From assembly GCA_947488305.1 (NCBI GenBank), contig CANKZM010000006.1, positions 186,001 to 250,000 of the forward strand: DNA of 64,000 nt. Direction: 5' to 3'. Position numbers and translations under genes: made by a program. This document shows, in pieces, positions 46,861 to 57,174 of the stretch. Numbering within the stretch: the first letter of the stretch is position 1; each line of letters opens with the position of its first letter. Under the pieces are notes generated by a model. It made no database searches and was not told the origin of the DNA. It worked only from the letters and a program-made list of their open reading frames with translations. The DNA comes from an uncultured Roseobacter sp. Its GTDB lineage: Bacteria > Pseudomonadota > Alphaproteobacteria > Rhodobacterales > Rhodobacteraceae.

Positions 46861-47574
46861 ATGACAAAACGATTTGGGTTACTAGCGGTGCTGGCTCTGC
46901 TGGTATCCGGGTGTACGGTTGGGTCCGTTTCGACATCACCCGGCGACGGGGGAACACCTTCTGCAGGTGCACCTGAGACGTCGGGCACTTCATTGATCAG
47001 AGAATTTGTCGAGGTCGTCCGCACGGTTGAGCCCGTGGCAGAACGAGAATGCGAAGCGCGCACGAGCCAGATCAATTGCGATTTCAAAATCGTTGTGGAT
47101 GATCGTCCGGGGCAACCCGCCAATGCGTTCCAAACCGTTGATAAGTCTGGACGCCCGATCATCGCGTTCACCATTCAACTGATCGAAGATGCGCGCAACC
47201 GTGATGAGCTTGCCTTTGTTCTGGGCCACGAAGCCGCTCACCACATCGCAGGTCATATCGGACGGCAACAGCAAAACGCTGTCGCCGGGGCAGTAATTGC
47301 AGGCAGCCTCGCTGTTTTGTTGGGCGGTAACGCAGAGGCCGTGGAGGTCGCGCAGCAACAAGGCGCTCAGGTCGGGGCGCGCACTTATTCCAAGGATTTT
47401 GAACTGGAGGCCGATGCCTTGGGCACCGTGATCACGGTACGGGCCGGGTATGACGCGGTACGCGGCGCACAGTTCTTTACGCGTATTCCCGATCCGGGGG
47501 ATCGTTTCTTGGGAACGCACCCCCCCAACGCGCAGAGGATTGCCACGGTAAAGCGTGTGGCAGCGGGGTTATGA
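46861..47574 (+). CDS. M48 family metallopeptidase lipoprotein
   Basis: 237 aa from MTKRFGLLAVLALLVSGC, a lipoprotein signal with lipobox LVSG-C18. The zinc motif HEAAH in LAFVLGHEAAHHIAGHIG and the third-ligand glutamate in SKDFELEADALGTV define M48. Related to BepA/LoiP-type periplasmic proteases in envelope quality control. The GTHPPNAQRIATV tail is typical. Converges on a DUF393 gene with a 6-nt overlap. Confidence 0.92.
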   Translation: MTKRFGLLAVLALLVSGCTVGSVSTSPGDGGTPSAGAPETSGTSLIREFVEVVRTVEPVAERECEARTSQINCDFKIVVDDRPGQPANAFQTVDKSGRPIIAFTIQLIEDARNRDELAFVLGHEAAHHIAGHIGRQQQNAVAGAVIAGSLAVLLGGNAEAVEVAQQQGAQVGARTYSKDFELEADALGTVITVRAGYDAVRGAQFFTRIPDPGDRFLGTHPPNAQRIATVKRVAAGL

Positions 47575-47961
47575 TTGGTCAGTTTTGCGCCGCTGACGGC
47601 GTAAGTGCCAGCGGTAAATCAGCGGCGCGAGGACCAAGTCGTAGCTCCAGCAGGCAAGGCGATGAACCCCGGGTAGGCTGACCAAACGCGCGAGCCAACG
47701 GTATTTTGGCATTTCCTGCCACAAAACAATAAACGCAGGAATTCCCGTTTTAACAGTGTCACCTTTCACCACATGAAGTCGGCGGGCGGCGGTATCGGAG
47801 TCCACGCGCCACGTTGCCAGTTTTTCGGCGTCGTTCAGATCATCGAATGAAATCGGCAATGCCTGTGCCTGGCTGTAGGCGGCATACTGCTCCATCTCGA
47901 ACCGACAAACAGGGCATTCGGCATTGTAAAGAACGGATGTATTTGGGCTGCTGTCGCTCAT
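47569..47961 (-). CDS. DUF393 (DCC family) thiol-disulfide oxidoreductase-like protein
   Basis: 130 aa from MSDSSPNTSVLYNAECPVC; a start 10 codons earlier is possible. The N-terminal ECPVCRFEMEQYA replaces the usual DCPVC, keeping the CxxC. The downstream basic amphipathic helix fits DUF393. Members are thought to be thiol oxidoreductases, untested here. Confidence 0.82.
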   Translation of the reverse strand: MSDSSPNTSVLYNAECPVCRFEMEQYAAYSQAQALPISFDDLNDAEKLATWRVDSDTAARRLHVVKGDTVKTGIPAFIVLWQEMPKYRWLARLVSLPGVHRLACWSYDLVLAPLIYRWHLRRQRRKTDQS

Positions 47962-48026
47962 GCGCGGGATATATGCCGTGTCCGTCAGCATGCCAGCCTC
48001 AAGGACAATTCACCGCAGCAGACAGA

Positions 48027-48269
48027 CTACAGGCTGTTATGGGACCCGTCACAAAGAGGCGCATTTCCCGTGGCCTTGCACCCGCAGAAATACAGTGTCT
48101 TGTCCGCATCAGCCTCGTACTTCATTGGCGCGAAGCCTGTGTGTTTATGCGATCCGTCGCAGAAGGGCTGCTTTGAAGACCGCCCACAGGTACACCAGAA
48201 ATAGGATTTCCCTGCCGCCACTTCGACCGGATAGGGCGCTTTCTGCGCTATTTTTGCTGTTCTGGACAT
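48027..48269 (-). CDS. CDGSH-type iron-sulfur protein with two CDGSH motifs
   Basis: 80 aa after a GGGAGGGTT ribosome-binding site. Two zinc-finger-CDGSH units, WCTCGRSSKQPFCDGSH and FCGCKATGNAPLCDGSH, each provide three Cys and one His for a [2Fe-2S] cluster, the mitoNEET-related tandem bacterial type. Likely a redox or cluster-transfer protein. It is 67 bp downstream of rimO. Confidence 0.93.
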   Translation of the reverse strand: MSRTAKIAQKAPYPVEVAAGKSYFWCTCGRSSKQPFCDGSHKHTGFAPMKYEADADKTLYFCGCKATGNAPLCDGSHNSL

Positions 48270-48336
48270 GGTATGAACCCTCCCTTTTAGAACATTTAGG
48301 TAGGTCGTTCGACTGGGAAGGAAACATGAAACATGG

Positions 48337-49710
48337 TCAAGAGCTGACGGTGCCCCAAAGGTCATATTCGCCGGCTTCATCCACGTTCACAGTCACGATA
48401 TCGCCGGGAGACAAGGATTCATGGCCCTGGTCTATGAACAGGTTACCATCGATTTCCGGGGCGTCTGCCTTGGTTCGGCAAGTCGCCGCGTCTTCATCAA
48501 CCTCGTCCACGATAACTTGAAGCGTCTGACCGACCTTGGCCGCGAGTTTTGCTTCGGAGATGCTTTGCGCTTTCTCCATAAAACGGTTCCAACGGTCTTG
48601 TTTTAGGTCTGCGGGGACCTGCCCCGGCAGGGCATTTGACCGTGCGCCCTCTACATTCTCGTATTGGAAACAGCCCACACGGTCGAGTTGCGCCTCATCC
48701 AGCCAATCGAGCAAGGTTTGAAACTCCTGCTCAGTTTCGCCGGGGTAGCCGACAATAAAGGTCGAGCGCAGAACCAGGTCGGGGCATTCCAACCGCCACG
48801 CCGCTATTTCGTCAAGCGTTTTGGCTGCCGCTGCCGGACGAGCCATGCGTTTCAACACGTCCGGATGCGCATGCTGGAACGGGATGTCGAGGTATGGCAG
48901 GACAAGACCCTCCGCCATCAGAGGGATCAGCTGCCGCACGTGCGGGTAGGGGTAGACGTAGTGCAACCGTACCCAGGCCCCAAGGCTGCCCAAATCCCGT
49001 GCCAGATCCGTGATATGGGCACGGTGCCCGCGGTCTTCGGCATGTTTGATATCAACGCCATATGCCGAAGTATCTTGGCTGATGACCAGCAGTTCGCGCA
49101 CGCCGTTGTCCACCAGTTTCTCCGCTTCACGCATTACCGCGTGGGCAGGGCGGCTGACGAGGCGTCCGCGCATGTCCGGGATGATGCAGAACTTGCATTT
49201 ATGATTGCAGCCTTCGGAAATCTTCAGATAGCTGAAATGGCGGGGTGTCAGGCTGACCCCGGAAGCGGGCAACAGATCCACGAATGGGTCCGGGCTGGGC
49301 GGGACAGCTTGGTGCACCGCGTCCAGCACCTGTTCATACTGATGCGGCCCGGTGACGGCGAGCACGTTGGGATGCGCCCCCGTGATATACTCAGGTTCCG
49401 CCCCAAGGCAGCCCGTCACGATTACCCTGCCGTTCTCGTTGAGAGCTTCGCCAATGGCGGATAACGATTCTGCCTTCGCGCTGTCGAGAAAACCGCAGGT
49501 GTTCACAATGACCGCTTCCGCCCCTTGATAGTCGGACGAGATACCGTACCCTTCGGCGCGCAAACGGGTCAGGATGCGTTCACTGTCGACCAGCGCTTTC
49601 GGGCATCCAAGACTGACCATGCCGATCATTGGTTGATCTGCTCGCCGCGACTCGGAAATCTGCGTTTTTGGGGCCAAGTCCGGGCGCAATTCAGGGGGGT
49701 TTGTGCTCAT
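48337..49710 (-). CDS. rimO: Ribosomal protein S12 methylthiotransferase RimO
   Basis: 457 aa from [17 protein letters not shown]; a 59-codon in-frame extension has poor protein character. It has an N-terminal UPF0004 domain ([26 protein letters not shown]), a radical-SAM CNHKCKFC motif, and a C-terminal TRAM domain. It adds a methylthio group to Asp88 of S12 using S-adenosylmethionine and two [4Fe-4S] clusters. Divergent from the AsmA-family gene. Confidence 0.95.
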   Translation of the reverse strand: MSTNPPELRPDLAPKTQISESRRADQPMIGMVSLGCPKALVDSERILTRLRAEGYGISSDYQGAEAVIVNTCGFLDSAKAESLSAIGEALNENGRVIVTGCLGAEPEYITGAHPNVLAVTGPHQYEQVLDAVHQAVPPSPDPFVDLLPASGVSLTPRHFSYLKISEGCNHKCKFCIIPDMRGRLVSRPAHAVMREAEKLVDNGVRELLVISQDTSAYGVDIKHAEDRGHRAHITDLARDLGSLGAWVRLHYVYPYPHVRQLIPLMAEGLVLPYLDIPFQHAHPDVLKRMARPAAAAKTLDEIAAWRLECPDLVLRSTFIVGYPGETEQEFQTLLDWLDEAQLDRVGCFQYENVEGARSNALPGQVPADLKQDRWNRFMEKAQSISEAKLAAKVGQTLQVIVDEVDEDAATCRTKADAPEIDGNLFIDQGHESLSPGDIVTVNVDEAGEYDLWGTVSS

Positions 49711-49776
49711 GTTTTGCGCTATACTGTAGAAGGGAGCGCCGCGAAAGGGGTTCGCGCCGCGTAAAGGGTTTTGAAC

Positions 49777-51747
49777 ATGAAATGGATTTTCCGCATTTTC
49801 GGACTGCTCATTGTTCTGGTGGTTTTCCTTGCCGGTGCAGTTTTCTTTTTGCCCGCCGAACGGTTGGCACGGATCGCAACGGATCAATTGTCAGCATCCA
49901 CGGGACGTACTGTGGCCATCAACGGTGACGTCGCATTGACATTTTGGCCGGTATTGGGTGTCAGCGCGGATGATCTGGAGGTTGGAAATGCGGAGTGGGC
50001 GGAACAAGGAGCCATGTTTCAGGCAGCAAATGCTGCCATTGGTGTTGATGTCTTAAGCCTGTTGCGGGGCGACATCAGGATCACCAATATCGAAGCCCAT
50101 AGCCCTACAATCCGGCTGGAACAGAAGCTTGATGGTCGTGCAAGTTGGCAGTTCACCGATGCCGGCGGCAGCGGAGAGATCAAGGCGGAGACAACACCGC
50201 AACCGGCGGACCAACCGGAAGCGTCTGTGCGACAGGCGCGTGAGTTCATCATCGAACAGCTCGACGTTACTGACGCAACGCTAATTTATGATGCCGAGGG
50301 CAGCGACCTCGTGTCGCTGAGCGGCGTGGACCTTGCGCTCGCATGGCCCGATCCGGCTGGACCGGCAGAGATAGAGGCTGTCGTGAGGCCAGCGTCAAGT
50401 GACGTGGTCATTGATCTGACTGTCGACGCTTTTGGAGCGTTCATCGCAGGGGAGGTCAGCCCACTGCGACTGGAGGTTATGACCGATGCCGGGCAGTTCT
50501 TGATTGACGGGCGCGCCAGTACAGACGGCGCTGTCGCAGGGAATGTCTCGCTAACAACAGAATCCACGGACGGATTATTGCGCGCCTTGGGCCTGCCTGC
50601 CCTGGATTTGCCGCCCAAACTGGGGCGTAGCATGGACGCAAAGACCGAAATTACCCTGACGCCAGACCGCAAGCTCGCCTTGCGCGGGCTGAGCGTGGAC
50701 CTGGATGGCAATGCCATTAGCGGGGACGCTGATATCTCGCTGAATGGGACGCCGCAAATCAACGCGCGCCTGGATGCAGGCGATCTGGATGTAAAACCCG
50801 CCTTTGCGCCGTCGCAGGGTGGCGGAAATGCGAGTAGTGGCAGCAGCGGTAACGGCGGCGGGGGTGGATCGACGCCGCGCCCGACAACAAGTGGCTGGTC
50901 GAAGGATGTGATCGATGCGAGTGGTCTGGCCGCGTTCAATGGCGACATCGCCCTGAGTGCGAACAGCATTGATCTGGGCGACTTTCAGCTGGGGAAAACC
51001 CGCGCCGTTTTGCGTAATGATAACTCCCGGATGGTCTTTGATCTGCGTGAGGTTGCCGCCTACGGCGGTGCAGTGACGGGAGAGTTCGTTGTCAACAACC
51101 GGGGCAGCCTGTCGATTGGTGGCAAAATGAATATTGCAGGCATTCAGATGCAGCCCCTTCTGCGGGATGCGATAGATCTCGACCGTCTCACCGGGCAAGG
51201 TGACCTGCGCCTGAATTTTCTCGGATCGGGGCCCAGCGTCGATGCGATCATGCGATCGTTGTCGGGCGATGGTCGTCTTGAGATTGGGCGTGGCACGTTG
51301 GAGGGCATCAACCTTGACCAACTGTTGAAAGGTGGCGCGACAAGCGGCACCACTATCTTCAACGACCTGACCGCAACCTGGACGATCGCTTCGGGCGTTC
51401 TTACAAACAAAGACCTGCTGTTGAGCCTTAAGAACTACAGCGCATCCGGGGCGGGTAATGTTGACCTCGGCAATCGCCGCGTTGACTACCGATTCACGCC
51501 CGTCGCCCTACGCGCGAACTCAGGTCAAGGACTGGCCGTGCCTGTGATGTTCAAAGGGCCTTGGTCAAATATCTCGATCCGCCCGGACGTCGAAGCCGTC
51601 CTTGAAGCGGAACTGGACGAGGAACGACGGCGCCTTGAGCGTAAGGCCAAGGAAAAAGCGCGCGAAGAGCTGGGTCTCGATAAATCGAAGGGGAAATCCT
51701 TGGAAGATGAGGTCAAAGACAAGCTGTTGCGCAGGCTCTTTGATTGA
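49777..51747 (+). CDS. AsmA family envelope protein
   Basis: 656 aa from [19 protein letters not shown], a TM anchor at about 4-25. A long periplasmic beta-rich AsmA domain follows, with a Gly/Ser-rich linker at about residues 348-373 and the AsmA C-terminal half ([40 protein letters not shown]). The tail is a charged helix rich in Arg/Lys/Glu (about 605-655). AsmA proteins are bridge-like lipid-transfer candidates between inner and outer membrane. Convergent with kdsA. Confidence 0.9.
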   Translation: MKWIFRIFGLLIVLVVFLAGAVFFLPAERLARIATDQLSASTGRTVAINGDVALTFWPVLGVSADDLEVGNAEWAEQGAMFQAANAAIGVDVLSLLRGDIRITNIEAHSPTIRLEQKLDGRASWQFTDAGGSGEIKAETTPQPADQPEASVRQAREFIIEQLDVTDATLIYDAEGSDLVSLSGVDLALAWPDPAGPAEIEAVVRPASSDVVIDLTVDAFGAFIAGEVSPLRLEVMTDAGQFLIDGRASTDGAVAGNVSLTTESTDGLLRALGLPALDLPPKLGRSMDAKTEITLTPDRKLALRGLSVDLDGNAISGDADISLNGTPQINARLDAGDLDVKPAFAPSQGGGNASSGSSGNGGGGGSTPRPTTSGWSKDVIDASGLAAFNGDIALSANSIDLGDFQLGKTRAVLRNDNSRMVFDLREVAAYGGAVTGEFVVNNRGSLSIGGKMNIAGIQMQPLLRDAIDLDRLTGQGDLRLNFLGSGPSVDAIMRSLSGDGRLEIGRGTLEGINLDQLLKGGATSGTTIFNDLTATWTIASGVLTNKDLLLSLKNYSASGAGNVDLGNRRVDYRFTPVALRANSGQGLAVPVMFKGPWSNISIRPDVEAVLEAELDEERRRLERKAKEKAREELGLDKSKGKSLEDEVKDKLLRRLFD

Positions 51748-51754
51748 CGTTGAC

Positions 51755-52588
51755 CTAGAGCTGGATCGGGCTCGCTTTGGCCAAGGCATCGAACTGCATC
51801 AAGGTCGCAATAAGGTCCGGCATCTGGTCCAAATAGATCATATTAGGTCCGTCACAGGGTGCGTTATCGGGGTCCTGATGGGTTTCCATGAAGATCGCGC
51901 CCACACCAACGGCTGCCGCGGCGCGGGCCATGACCGGCGCAAATTCCCGTTGTCCGCCAGAGGAGCCGCCGCGTCCGCCGGGTTGCTGAACGGAATGCGT
52001 TGCATCCATAACGACGGGATATCCGGTCTGTGCCATTTGCGGCAGGGAGCGCATGTCCACAACCAGGGTGTTGTAACCAAAGGACGTCCCGCGTTCAGTC
52101 AGCAGAATGCGCTGGTTCCCGGTTGATTCAATCTTGGCCACGACATTGTCGATCTCCCAAGGGGCCAGGAATTGTCCCTTTTTGACGTTGATGGCGGCAC
52201 CGGTTTTTCCTGCTGCCAGCAACATGTCCGTCTGACGACAAAGAAAGGCCGGGATCTGTATGATATCAACGGCTTCGGCGGCAATGGCGCATTGCGCTTC
52301 ATTGTGCACATCTGTGATGACCGGAACGCCATTGGCTTTGCCGACCGACTGCAAGACCTTCAGGCCTTCGTCGATGCCCATGCCGCGCGCACCATCAAGC
52401 GATGTTCTGTTGGCCTTGTCGAAAGATGCCTTGAAAACGTACTGCGCCCCCGCCTTGTAACAGGCTTCTTTCATGTGCCCGGCGATCATTTGCGCGTGAT
52501 CTTCTGATTCCAACTGGCAGGGACCAGCAATGATGGTCAATGGGCGGTCATTCCCAATGACAAGGTCGCCAACAGTCACGTTTTTCAT
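51755..52588 (-). CDS. kdsA: 3-deoxy-8-phosphooctulonate (Kdo-8-P) synthase
   Basis: 277 aa. Family motifs GPCQLESEDHAQMIAGHMKE, FKASFDKANRTS, TDVHNEAQCAIAAE, GAIFMETHQDPDNAPCDGPN. It condenses arabinose-5-phosphate with phosphoenolpyruvate to Kdo-8-P for LPS inner core or capsule linkers. It lies 1 bp after the KpsE-like gene, suggesting a link to Kdo-containing capsule. The Asn in the ATP-free metal region is not resolved here, so metal dependence is left open. Confidence 0.95.
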   Translation of the reverse strand: MKNVTVGDLVIGNDRPLTIIAGPCQLESEDHAQMIAGHMKEACYKAGAQYVFKASFDKANRTSLDGARGMGIDEGLKVLQSVGKANGVPVITDVHNEAQCAIAAEAVDIIQIPAFLCRQTDMLLAAGKTGAAINVKKGQFLAPWEIDNVVAKIESTGNQRILLTERGTSFGYNTLVVDMRSLPQMAQTGYPVVMDATHSVQQPGGRGGSSGGQREFAPVMARAAAAVGVGAIFMETHQDPDNAPCDGPNMIYLDQMPDLIATLMQFDALAKASPIQL

Positions 52589-52589
52589 A

Positions 52590-54191
52590 TCAGGATGTTA
52601 CCTGTTCTCTCAGAATGGAAGCGGTCAAGGAAACCATGAGGTAGATACCGCCAAAGATCAGGAACGCCAAGATGGTATTCTCAAAACTACGGGGATAGCT
52701 TGCTTCCTCAGGTGCGACCGGCCTGACGCTGGTCGTCAGGTATCGCACTTGCCGGTTGGCCTCCATCCGGGTCTGTTCCATCTGTTGCAGAGCGGACTGC
52801 AACAGCATGTCGCGGGTAGCCAGATCGGCTTGTGCCATCTGGATGCGCACGCTGAGCTGCGCCAGCGAATCCTGACCTTCGCTTGCGTCGGTCATCTTTG
52901 AATTGAGGGCATCCAATTGCTGGTTCAGGCGGCGAATATCGCCCTCAACACCATCCACGCGAGATTGGTTGGGGCGGGCGTTGTCCAATAGGGCCGCAAG
53001 TTGGAGTTCTTTCTCCAGGATCTGAATCTCCACATTGCTGATCTGCTGACGCAAACTTACGATCACCGCTTCGGGATCAAGCGTCGCCCCTTCGACCTGC
53101 AACTGTACCAGCGCTTCCTGTGCGGCACGGCGTTCTGCTTCGGCTTTTTCAAAACTGGCGCGTGCGTCGGACATTTGGTCACCGCGCTTTTGCTCACTTA
53201 GACTGTTGACGCGGTCCTCAGCGTAACGGATCAGCGCCTCGCTGAACTGAGCGCTTGTCTGCGGGTCGGCTGCAACAACCTCCATGCGCAGCACGCCTTC
53301 GGTTGGATCATAGCCGATCTTGACCCGTTTCTGATAAGCTTTGAACGCTTCTTCATTCGTTGGGTTGTCGTTCAGTCTCTGGACCGGATCGATGAATTCT
53401 TGTGTGAAGTGAGACTTGAACCCGACATCTTCGTCGAGTTTCAGCATCGCTTCCTTGGATTCGAGGAATTCCTGCACTGCCGTACTGTCGCCGGATGTGG
53501 CAAATTGTGTGCCGGTCAGCAAACCGCCCATGCCGCCACCACCTTGCCCATCCGCTTGCAGGATCAGGAAGGCTGACTTTGTCGCGTACATGGGTGTAGC
53601 GACCTGATAGAAATACCATCCCGCAATAGCAGTTGGCAAAAACACGAAACACGCCAAACGCGCCAAAAGCATGCGTACTTTGCGGCGGCGCCTGCGCGTG
53701 ATGTCTGCCTGAATCTCAGAGATTTCACGGTTTCGCCTTTCGATAGGGCTTAATTCCGTTGCGGGCAAAGCATCGTCACCGTCGGGAACGGTTTGAGGCA
53801 ATTGGACCCTGGCGTCCCCAGCCTCATTTTTCTGGGCTTCTGCGTTCTTGCGGTCTTCGGCCTGTACCACCAGTTCCAGCATGTTTGTGCGCTTGAAGGG
53901 ATCAATGCCACGCAGACGCAACAACCGGACGGCATCGATATCCGAGGTCGGCGCAAGGCCATTCTTCTGGGCGACACGCCGCGCCATACGCAACTGGCGA
54001 CCGGTCAGACCCTCGCGGCGGATGGCATCAAGCTCTTGTGCGGCGCCGCCCTTACCGTCCGCAGCCGGTGTGGCCTTGGCGCTGGCGGAATCGCGCGCGA
54101 GTGGCCGCTCCGCAGGATCGACCTTTGCGTTTCCGGGTTTTGCAGCTGCCCGCTTGATGCGGAACTTTCTAGCCGTCGGTTTCGTAGTCAT
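52590..54191 (-). CDS. Capsule polysaccharide export inner-membrane protein (KpsE/BexC/CtrB type)
   Basis: 533 aa, longer than the roughly 380-aa E. coli KpsE. Residues 1-170 are a charged cytoplasmic extension rich in Ala/Lys/Arg, ending in RRRRRK. TM1 lies at about 174-195, a periplasmic coiled-coil domain at about 330-490 (ASFEKAEAERRAAQEALVQL, IRRLNQQLDALNSKM), and TM2 near the C-terminus (FENTILAFLIFGGIYLMVSL). This is a polysaccharide co-polymerase-type topology. It overlaps the ATPase gene by 23 nt. Confidence 0.87.
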   Translation of the reverse strand: MTTKPTARKFRIKRAAAKPGNAKVDPAERPLARDSASAKATPAADGKGGAAQELDAIRREGLTGRQLRMARRVAQKNGLAPTSDIDAVRLLRLRGIDPFKRTNMLELVVQAEDRKNAEAQKNEAGDARVQLPQTVPDGDDALPATELSPIERRNREISEIQADITRRRRRKVRMLLARLACFVFLPTAIAGWYFYQVATPMYATKSAFLILQADGQGGGGMGGLLTGTQFATSGDSTAVQEFLESKEAMLKLDEDVGFKSHFTQEFIDPVQRLNDNPTNEEAFKAYQKRVKIGYDPTEGVLRMEVVAADPQTSAQFSEALIRYAEDRVNSLSEQKRGDQMSDARASFEKAEAERRAAQEALVQLQVEGATLDPEAVIVSLRQQISNVEIQILEKELQLAALLDNARPNQSRVDGVEGDIRRLNQQLDALNSKMTDASEGQDSLAQLSVRIQMAQADLATRDMLLQSALQQMEQTRMEANRQVRYLTTSVRPVAPEEASYPRSFENTILAFLIFGGIYLMVSLTASILREQVTS

Positions 54192-54828
54192 AAAGCTGCT
54201 TCGCTTCTTCCAGAGTATCGAACATATGAATCTGCCCGTTCAGCAATACAGCCGCAGAACGCGCAAATTTTTCGATGGTTTTAGGTTGGTGTGAGACGAT
54301 GACAATTGTCGTGGTCCGCAGTCGTTCCTGCAGGATTTCGCCGGCCTTGCGATTGAATTCGGCGTCAGTGGTAGACGGCATCCCTTCGTCGATCAGGTAC
54401 ATGTCGAAATCAAGCGCGAGCATCAGTGAAAAACAAAACCGGGCGCGCATGCCCGCGGAGTAGGTGCCTAATGGCTGATCGAAGTATTCTTCCAGCCCAC
54501 AGAGCCAACGACAGAAACTTTCGACATAATCGGGGTCTAGCCCATAAAGCCGCGCAATATATCGGGAATTTTCAACGGCTGAAACCTTGTTGACCACGCC
54601 CCCCATAAAACCCAGCGGGAATGAAATTTTGCACCCTCTGCGGATATCGCCCTCATCCGGTTTTTCCAGCCCAGCCATCATATTTATCAGGGTCGTCTTG
54701 CCAGTGCCATTCGGCGCCAACACACCCAGCGAGTTGCCGAGCTCAACCTTAAAGGACACCTTGTCAAGGATGACCTTATGCTGAGTTCCTGTCCAAAAGG
54801 ACTTGGATACGTTTTCAAACGCCAGCAT
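54169..54828 (-). CDS. Capsule polysaccharide ABC exporter ATPase (KpsT type)
   Basis: 219 aa. Walker A APNGTGKTTL (38-47), a KpsT-style signature TYSAGMRARFCFSLML rather than LSGGQ, and Walker B MYLIDEGM followed by an H-loop VSHQP. It energises export of group 2-type capsule. No KpsM permease gene is adjacent, and no kpsC, kpsS or kpsD gene is in the window, so the rest of the exporter must lie elsewhere. Confidence 0.9.
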   Translation of the reverse strand: MLAFENVSKSFWTGTQHKVILDKVSFKVELGNSLGVLAPNGTGKTTLINMMAGLEKPDEGDIRRGCKISFPLGFMGGVVNKVSAVENSRYIARLYGLDPDYVESFCRWLCGLEEYFDQPLGTYSAGMRARFCFSLMLALDFDMYLIDEGMPSTTDAEFNRKAGEILQERLRTTTIVIVSHQPKTIEKFARSAAVLLNGQIHMFDTLEEAKQLYDYETDG

Positions 54829-55102
54829 GCCTGCTCCGATACCCCAAAGGTTCTGCTCTTGAACCTCTATCCCCTGATTTACCAGAGTTTGTTTACGGAT
54901 TTTCTACCGTCTTGCGATCAAGATGTCGCAAATTGAGACAAAAGTATACAAAATTGGCGAAACCTTGCGCGCAATCAGGCGAAATTACGCCATTATGCAT
55001 AATCATGGTGATTGCGGCGATGGACGGACGGGTTTCCGTGCTCGTGTGGCGGCCATTTTGAAATCCGGTTGTGCCCGGGTTTGTGGGGGCTAGGGTGGGC
55101 CC
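54829..55102. promoter_or_regulatory. Divergent intergenic region between kpsT-like and UDG genes
   Basis: 274 bp separating two divergent genes, so it should carry promoters both ways. It is relatively AT-rich around 54890-55010, including the dyad-like TTATGCATAATCATG. No open frame of note, no RNA gene recognised. Confidence 0.4.
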
Positions 55103-55690
55103 ATGACCAGCCTGGCGGAAGAAATCTCAAACTGTGCGCTATGCAAAGAACGATTTGCGGTAACCGCAACGGGTCATGCTCCGCGGCCGGTGACCTGGTT
55201 TGAACCTAAGGCGCGCATTCTGATCGCAGGTCAGGCGCCGGGCATGAAAGTGCATCATTCGGGCAAACCCTTTACCGACCCCTCCGGCGAACGACTGCGT
55301 GAGTGGATGGCCGTCAGCCCTGAGGTCTTTTATGACCGTGCGCGCATTGCCATCGTGCCGATGGCATTCTGTTTCCCGGGGTATTCCGCGTCCGGGAGCG
55401 ATTTGCCACCGCCGCGCATCTGCGCAGAAACCTGGCGAGACCGAGTGCTCACGACGTTGCCGGACATTCGGCTAAAGCTAGTGATTGGTGGCTACGCGAT
55501 GAAGTATCACCTTGGCCGGAAAATGCCTGTCACTGAGGCCGTCAAAGGGTGGCGATCGCATGGTCCTGATACCTTTGTCTTGCCGCATCCGAGCTGGCGC
55601 AATACAGGATGGCTCAAGAAGAACCCGTGGTTCGAGGCAGAGGTGCTGCCGCGGTTGCGTAAACGGATCAAGGACGCCTTGAATGACTGA
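55103..55690 (+). CDS. Uracil-DNA glycosylase family protein
   Basis: 195 aa. The UDG fold motifs are ILIAGQAPGMKVHHSGKPFT (active-site loop) and VLPHPSWRN (substrate-release loop with His). CALCKERF at the N-terminus is a CxxC not positioned as in classical family 4 Fe-S UDGs. It is probably a divergent DNA-repair glycosylase or a non-catalytic relative. Its stop overlaps the next gene by 8 nt. Confidence 0.82.
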   Translation: MTSLAEEISNCALCKERFAVTATGHAPRPVTWFEPKARILIAGQAPGMKVHHSGKPFTDPSGERLREWMAVSPEVFYDRARIAIVPMAFCFPGYSASGSDLPPPRICAETWRDRVLTTLPDIRLKLVIGGYAMKYHLGRKMPVTEAVKGWRSHGPDTFVLPHPSWRNTGWLKKNPWFEAEVLPRLRKRIKDALND

Positions 55691-56480
55691 ACACACGCCC
55701 TTGGACACGGCACATGCGCTGATGCAAGCCGCACCGGACGACCCGCATGCGCGTCTTGGATTCTACGAGAGGTTTGCGGCCAGCGAATTGTTTTTGATGC
55801 TGGCCACTGATGTGGATGACGCAGAAGAAACGATCACGCCGGAACTGTTTGAAGTTCAAGGGTCCAATTTCGTGCTGGTGTTCGATCGCGAAGATCGTCT
55901 GGCAGCTTTTGCAGAACAGGCGAAACCCTATGTCGCGCTGTCAGGGCGGGCGATTACGGAAATGCTTGCGGGGCAGGGGTTGGGTTTGGGGCTAAACCTT
56001 GAAGTAGCACCTTCCTCGATCCTGTTGCCACCAGAGGCGGTCGCGTGGCTAAACAGCACGGTTGGCAACACGCCGGATGCCTGGGAAGCGCGCATCTCGG
56101 AACTCAGCGCGCCTACCGGCTTGCCTGAGCGTCTGGTTACATCGCTTGATGCGCGTTTGGCGACAGCCATGGGGCTCGCAAGCGCTGCTTATCTTGCCGG
56201 CGCCACCTATGATGACGCTGCAAAAGGGCATTTGCTTGCCTTTGTCGGAGCTCTGCCCGAAGCGCAGGAAGCATTGGCGCGGCTCGCAGCAGAAGCGCTT
56301 TCGTTTTCTGGTATCGAAGCAGGTGCCATGGATGTGGCTTTTCTTCAGCCATCTGATCCAATGACCAAAACGCTGGACCGCGTCGGACTAAGATTTGATA
56401 TACCGCAGCTGCAAGAAGCCGTAACACAAACACGGCCGGCACCGGGCTCGGACCCGGAAAAACCTCCGATCTTGAAATAA
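55683..56480 (+). CDS. SseB-like protein
   Basis: 265 aa. LDTAHALMQAAPDDPHARLGF, FEVQGSNFVLVFDREDRLAAF and GQGLGLGLNLEVAPSSILLP match the SseB N-terminal domain layout; the C-terminal half (about 135-245) is Ala-rich and helical. The function of SseB-domain proteins outside Salmonella secretion is unknown. Co-transcribed with the glycosylase-like gene. Confidence 0.75.
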   Translation: MTEHTPLDTAHALMQAAPDDPHARLGFYERFAASELFLMLATDVDDAEETITPELFEVQGSNFVLVFDREDRLAAFAEQAKPYVALSGRAITEMLAGQGLGLGLNLEVAPSSILLPPEAVAWLNSTVGNTPDAWEARISELSAPTGLPERLVTSLDARLATAMGLASAAYLAGATYDDAAKGHLLAFVGALPEAQEALARLAAEALSFSGIEAGAMDVAFLQPSDPMTKTLDRVGLRFDIPQLQEAVTQTRPAPGSDPEKPPILK

Positions 56481-56650
56481 TTGCTGCGATTTCCGGGTAA
56501 ATCCTCACAAATCGTTCACACAGATGCCGGAATTCTCACAAGCCCGAGAGTCAGACCACTAAGGGGTGCAATGGGGCGCAACTTCGCTTTAGATCAATGC
56601 AACCGGGGCGCCTTGCCCCAACGATACCGCAACTTAACTGGAGATGTCCC

Positions 56651-57172
56651 ATGCGTATTCCCCGCCTCTTGCTATCAACCGCTGCAGCCTTGACCATCGC
56701 GACATCGGCTTTTGCCGGTGACCAATATGTAGACCCAACAGGTTATGCTGTTTCAGGCTATGACGTCGTCGCCTATTTCGACCTCAAGCAAGCGCCTGTA
56801 GGACAACCGCAACCGGCGGCCGTTCCTGGCAACAAGGATATCACCGCGACGTACAATGGCGCTACATTTGCGTTTTCCTCACAAGAAAACAAAGCGAAGT
56901 TCGAAGCCAATCCCGAAGCGTACGTGCCACAATACGACGGCCACTGTGCCTATGGTGTCTCGAAGGGCGGCAAGGTACCGGGCAACCCGAACCTGTGGCG
57001 CATCGTCGATGATAAATTGTACCTGAACATCACCAAGAACGTCGTGACATTCTGGGAAGAGGACGTACCAGGCAACATCACACTTGCTCAAAACAATTGG
57101 GTGAGCATCGAGCCAAAGGCAGCCTCGTCAAAGCCAATCCCGCAGTTTAGCAGCTCAGCGCCGGTGAATTGA
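56651..57172 (+). CDS. Secreted YHS-domain protein
   Basis: 173 aa from MRIPRLLLSTAAALTIATS, a signal peptide cleaved near AFA-GDQ. The YHS motif core is AVSGYDVVAYFDL, ATYNGATFAFSSQENKAKFE and YVPQYDGHCAYGVSKG. YHS domains may bind metal; the secreted bacterial type is uncharacterised. The stop is 2 bp from the ATG of the rhodanese gene. Confidence 0.88.
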   Translation: MRIPRLLLSTAAALTIATSAFAGDQYVDPTGYAVSGYDVVAYFDLKQAPVGQPQPAAVPGNKDITATYNGATFAFSSQENKAKFEANPEAYVPQYDGHCAYGVSKGGKVPGNPNLWRIVDDKLYLNITKNVVTFWEEDVPGNITLAQNNWVSIEPKAASSKPIPQFSSSAPVN

Positions 57173-57174
57173 AA

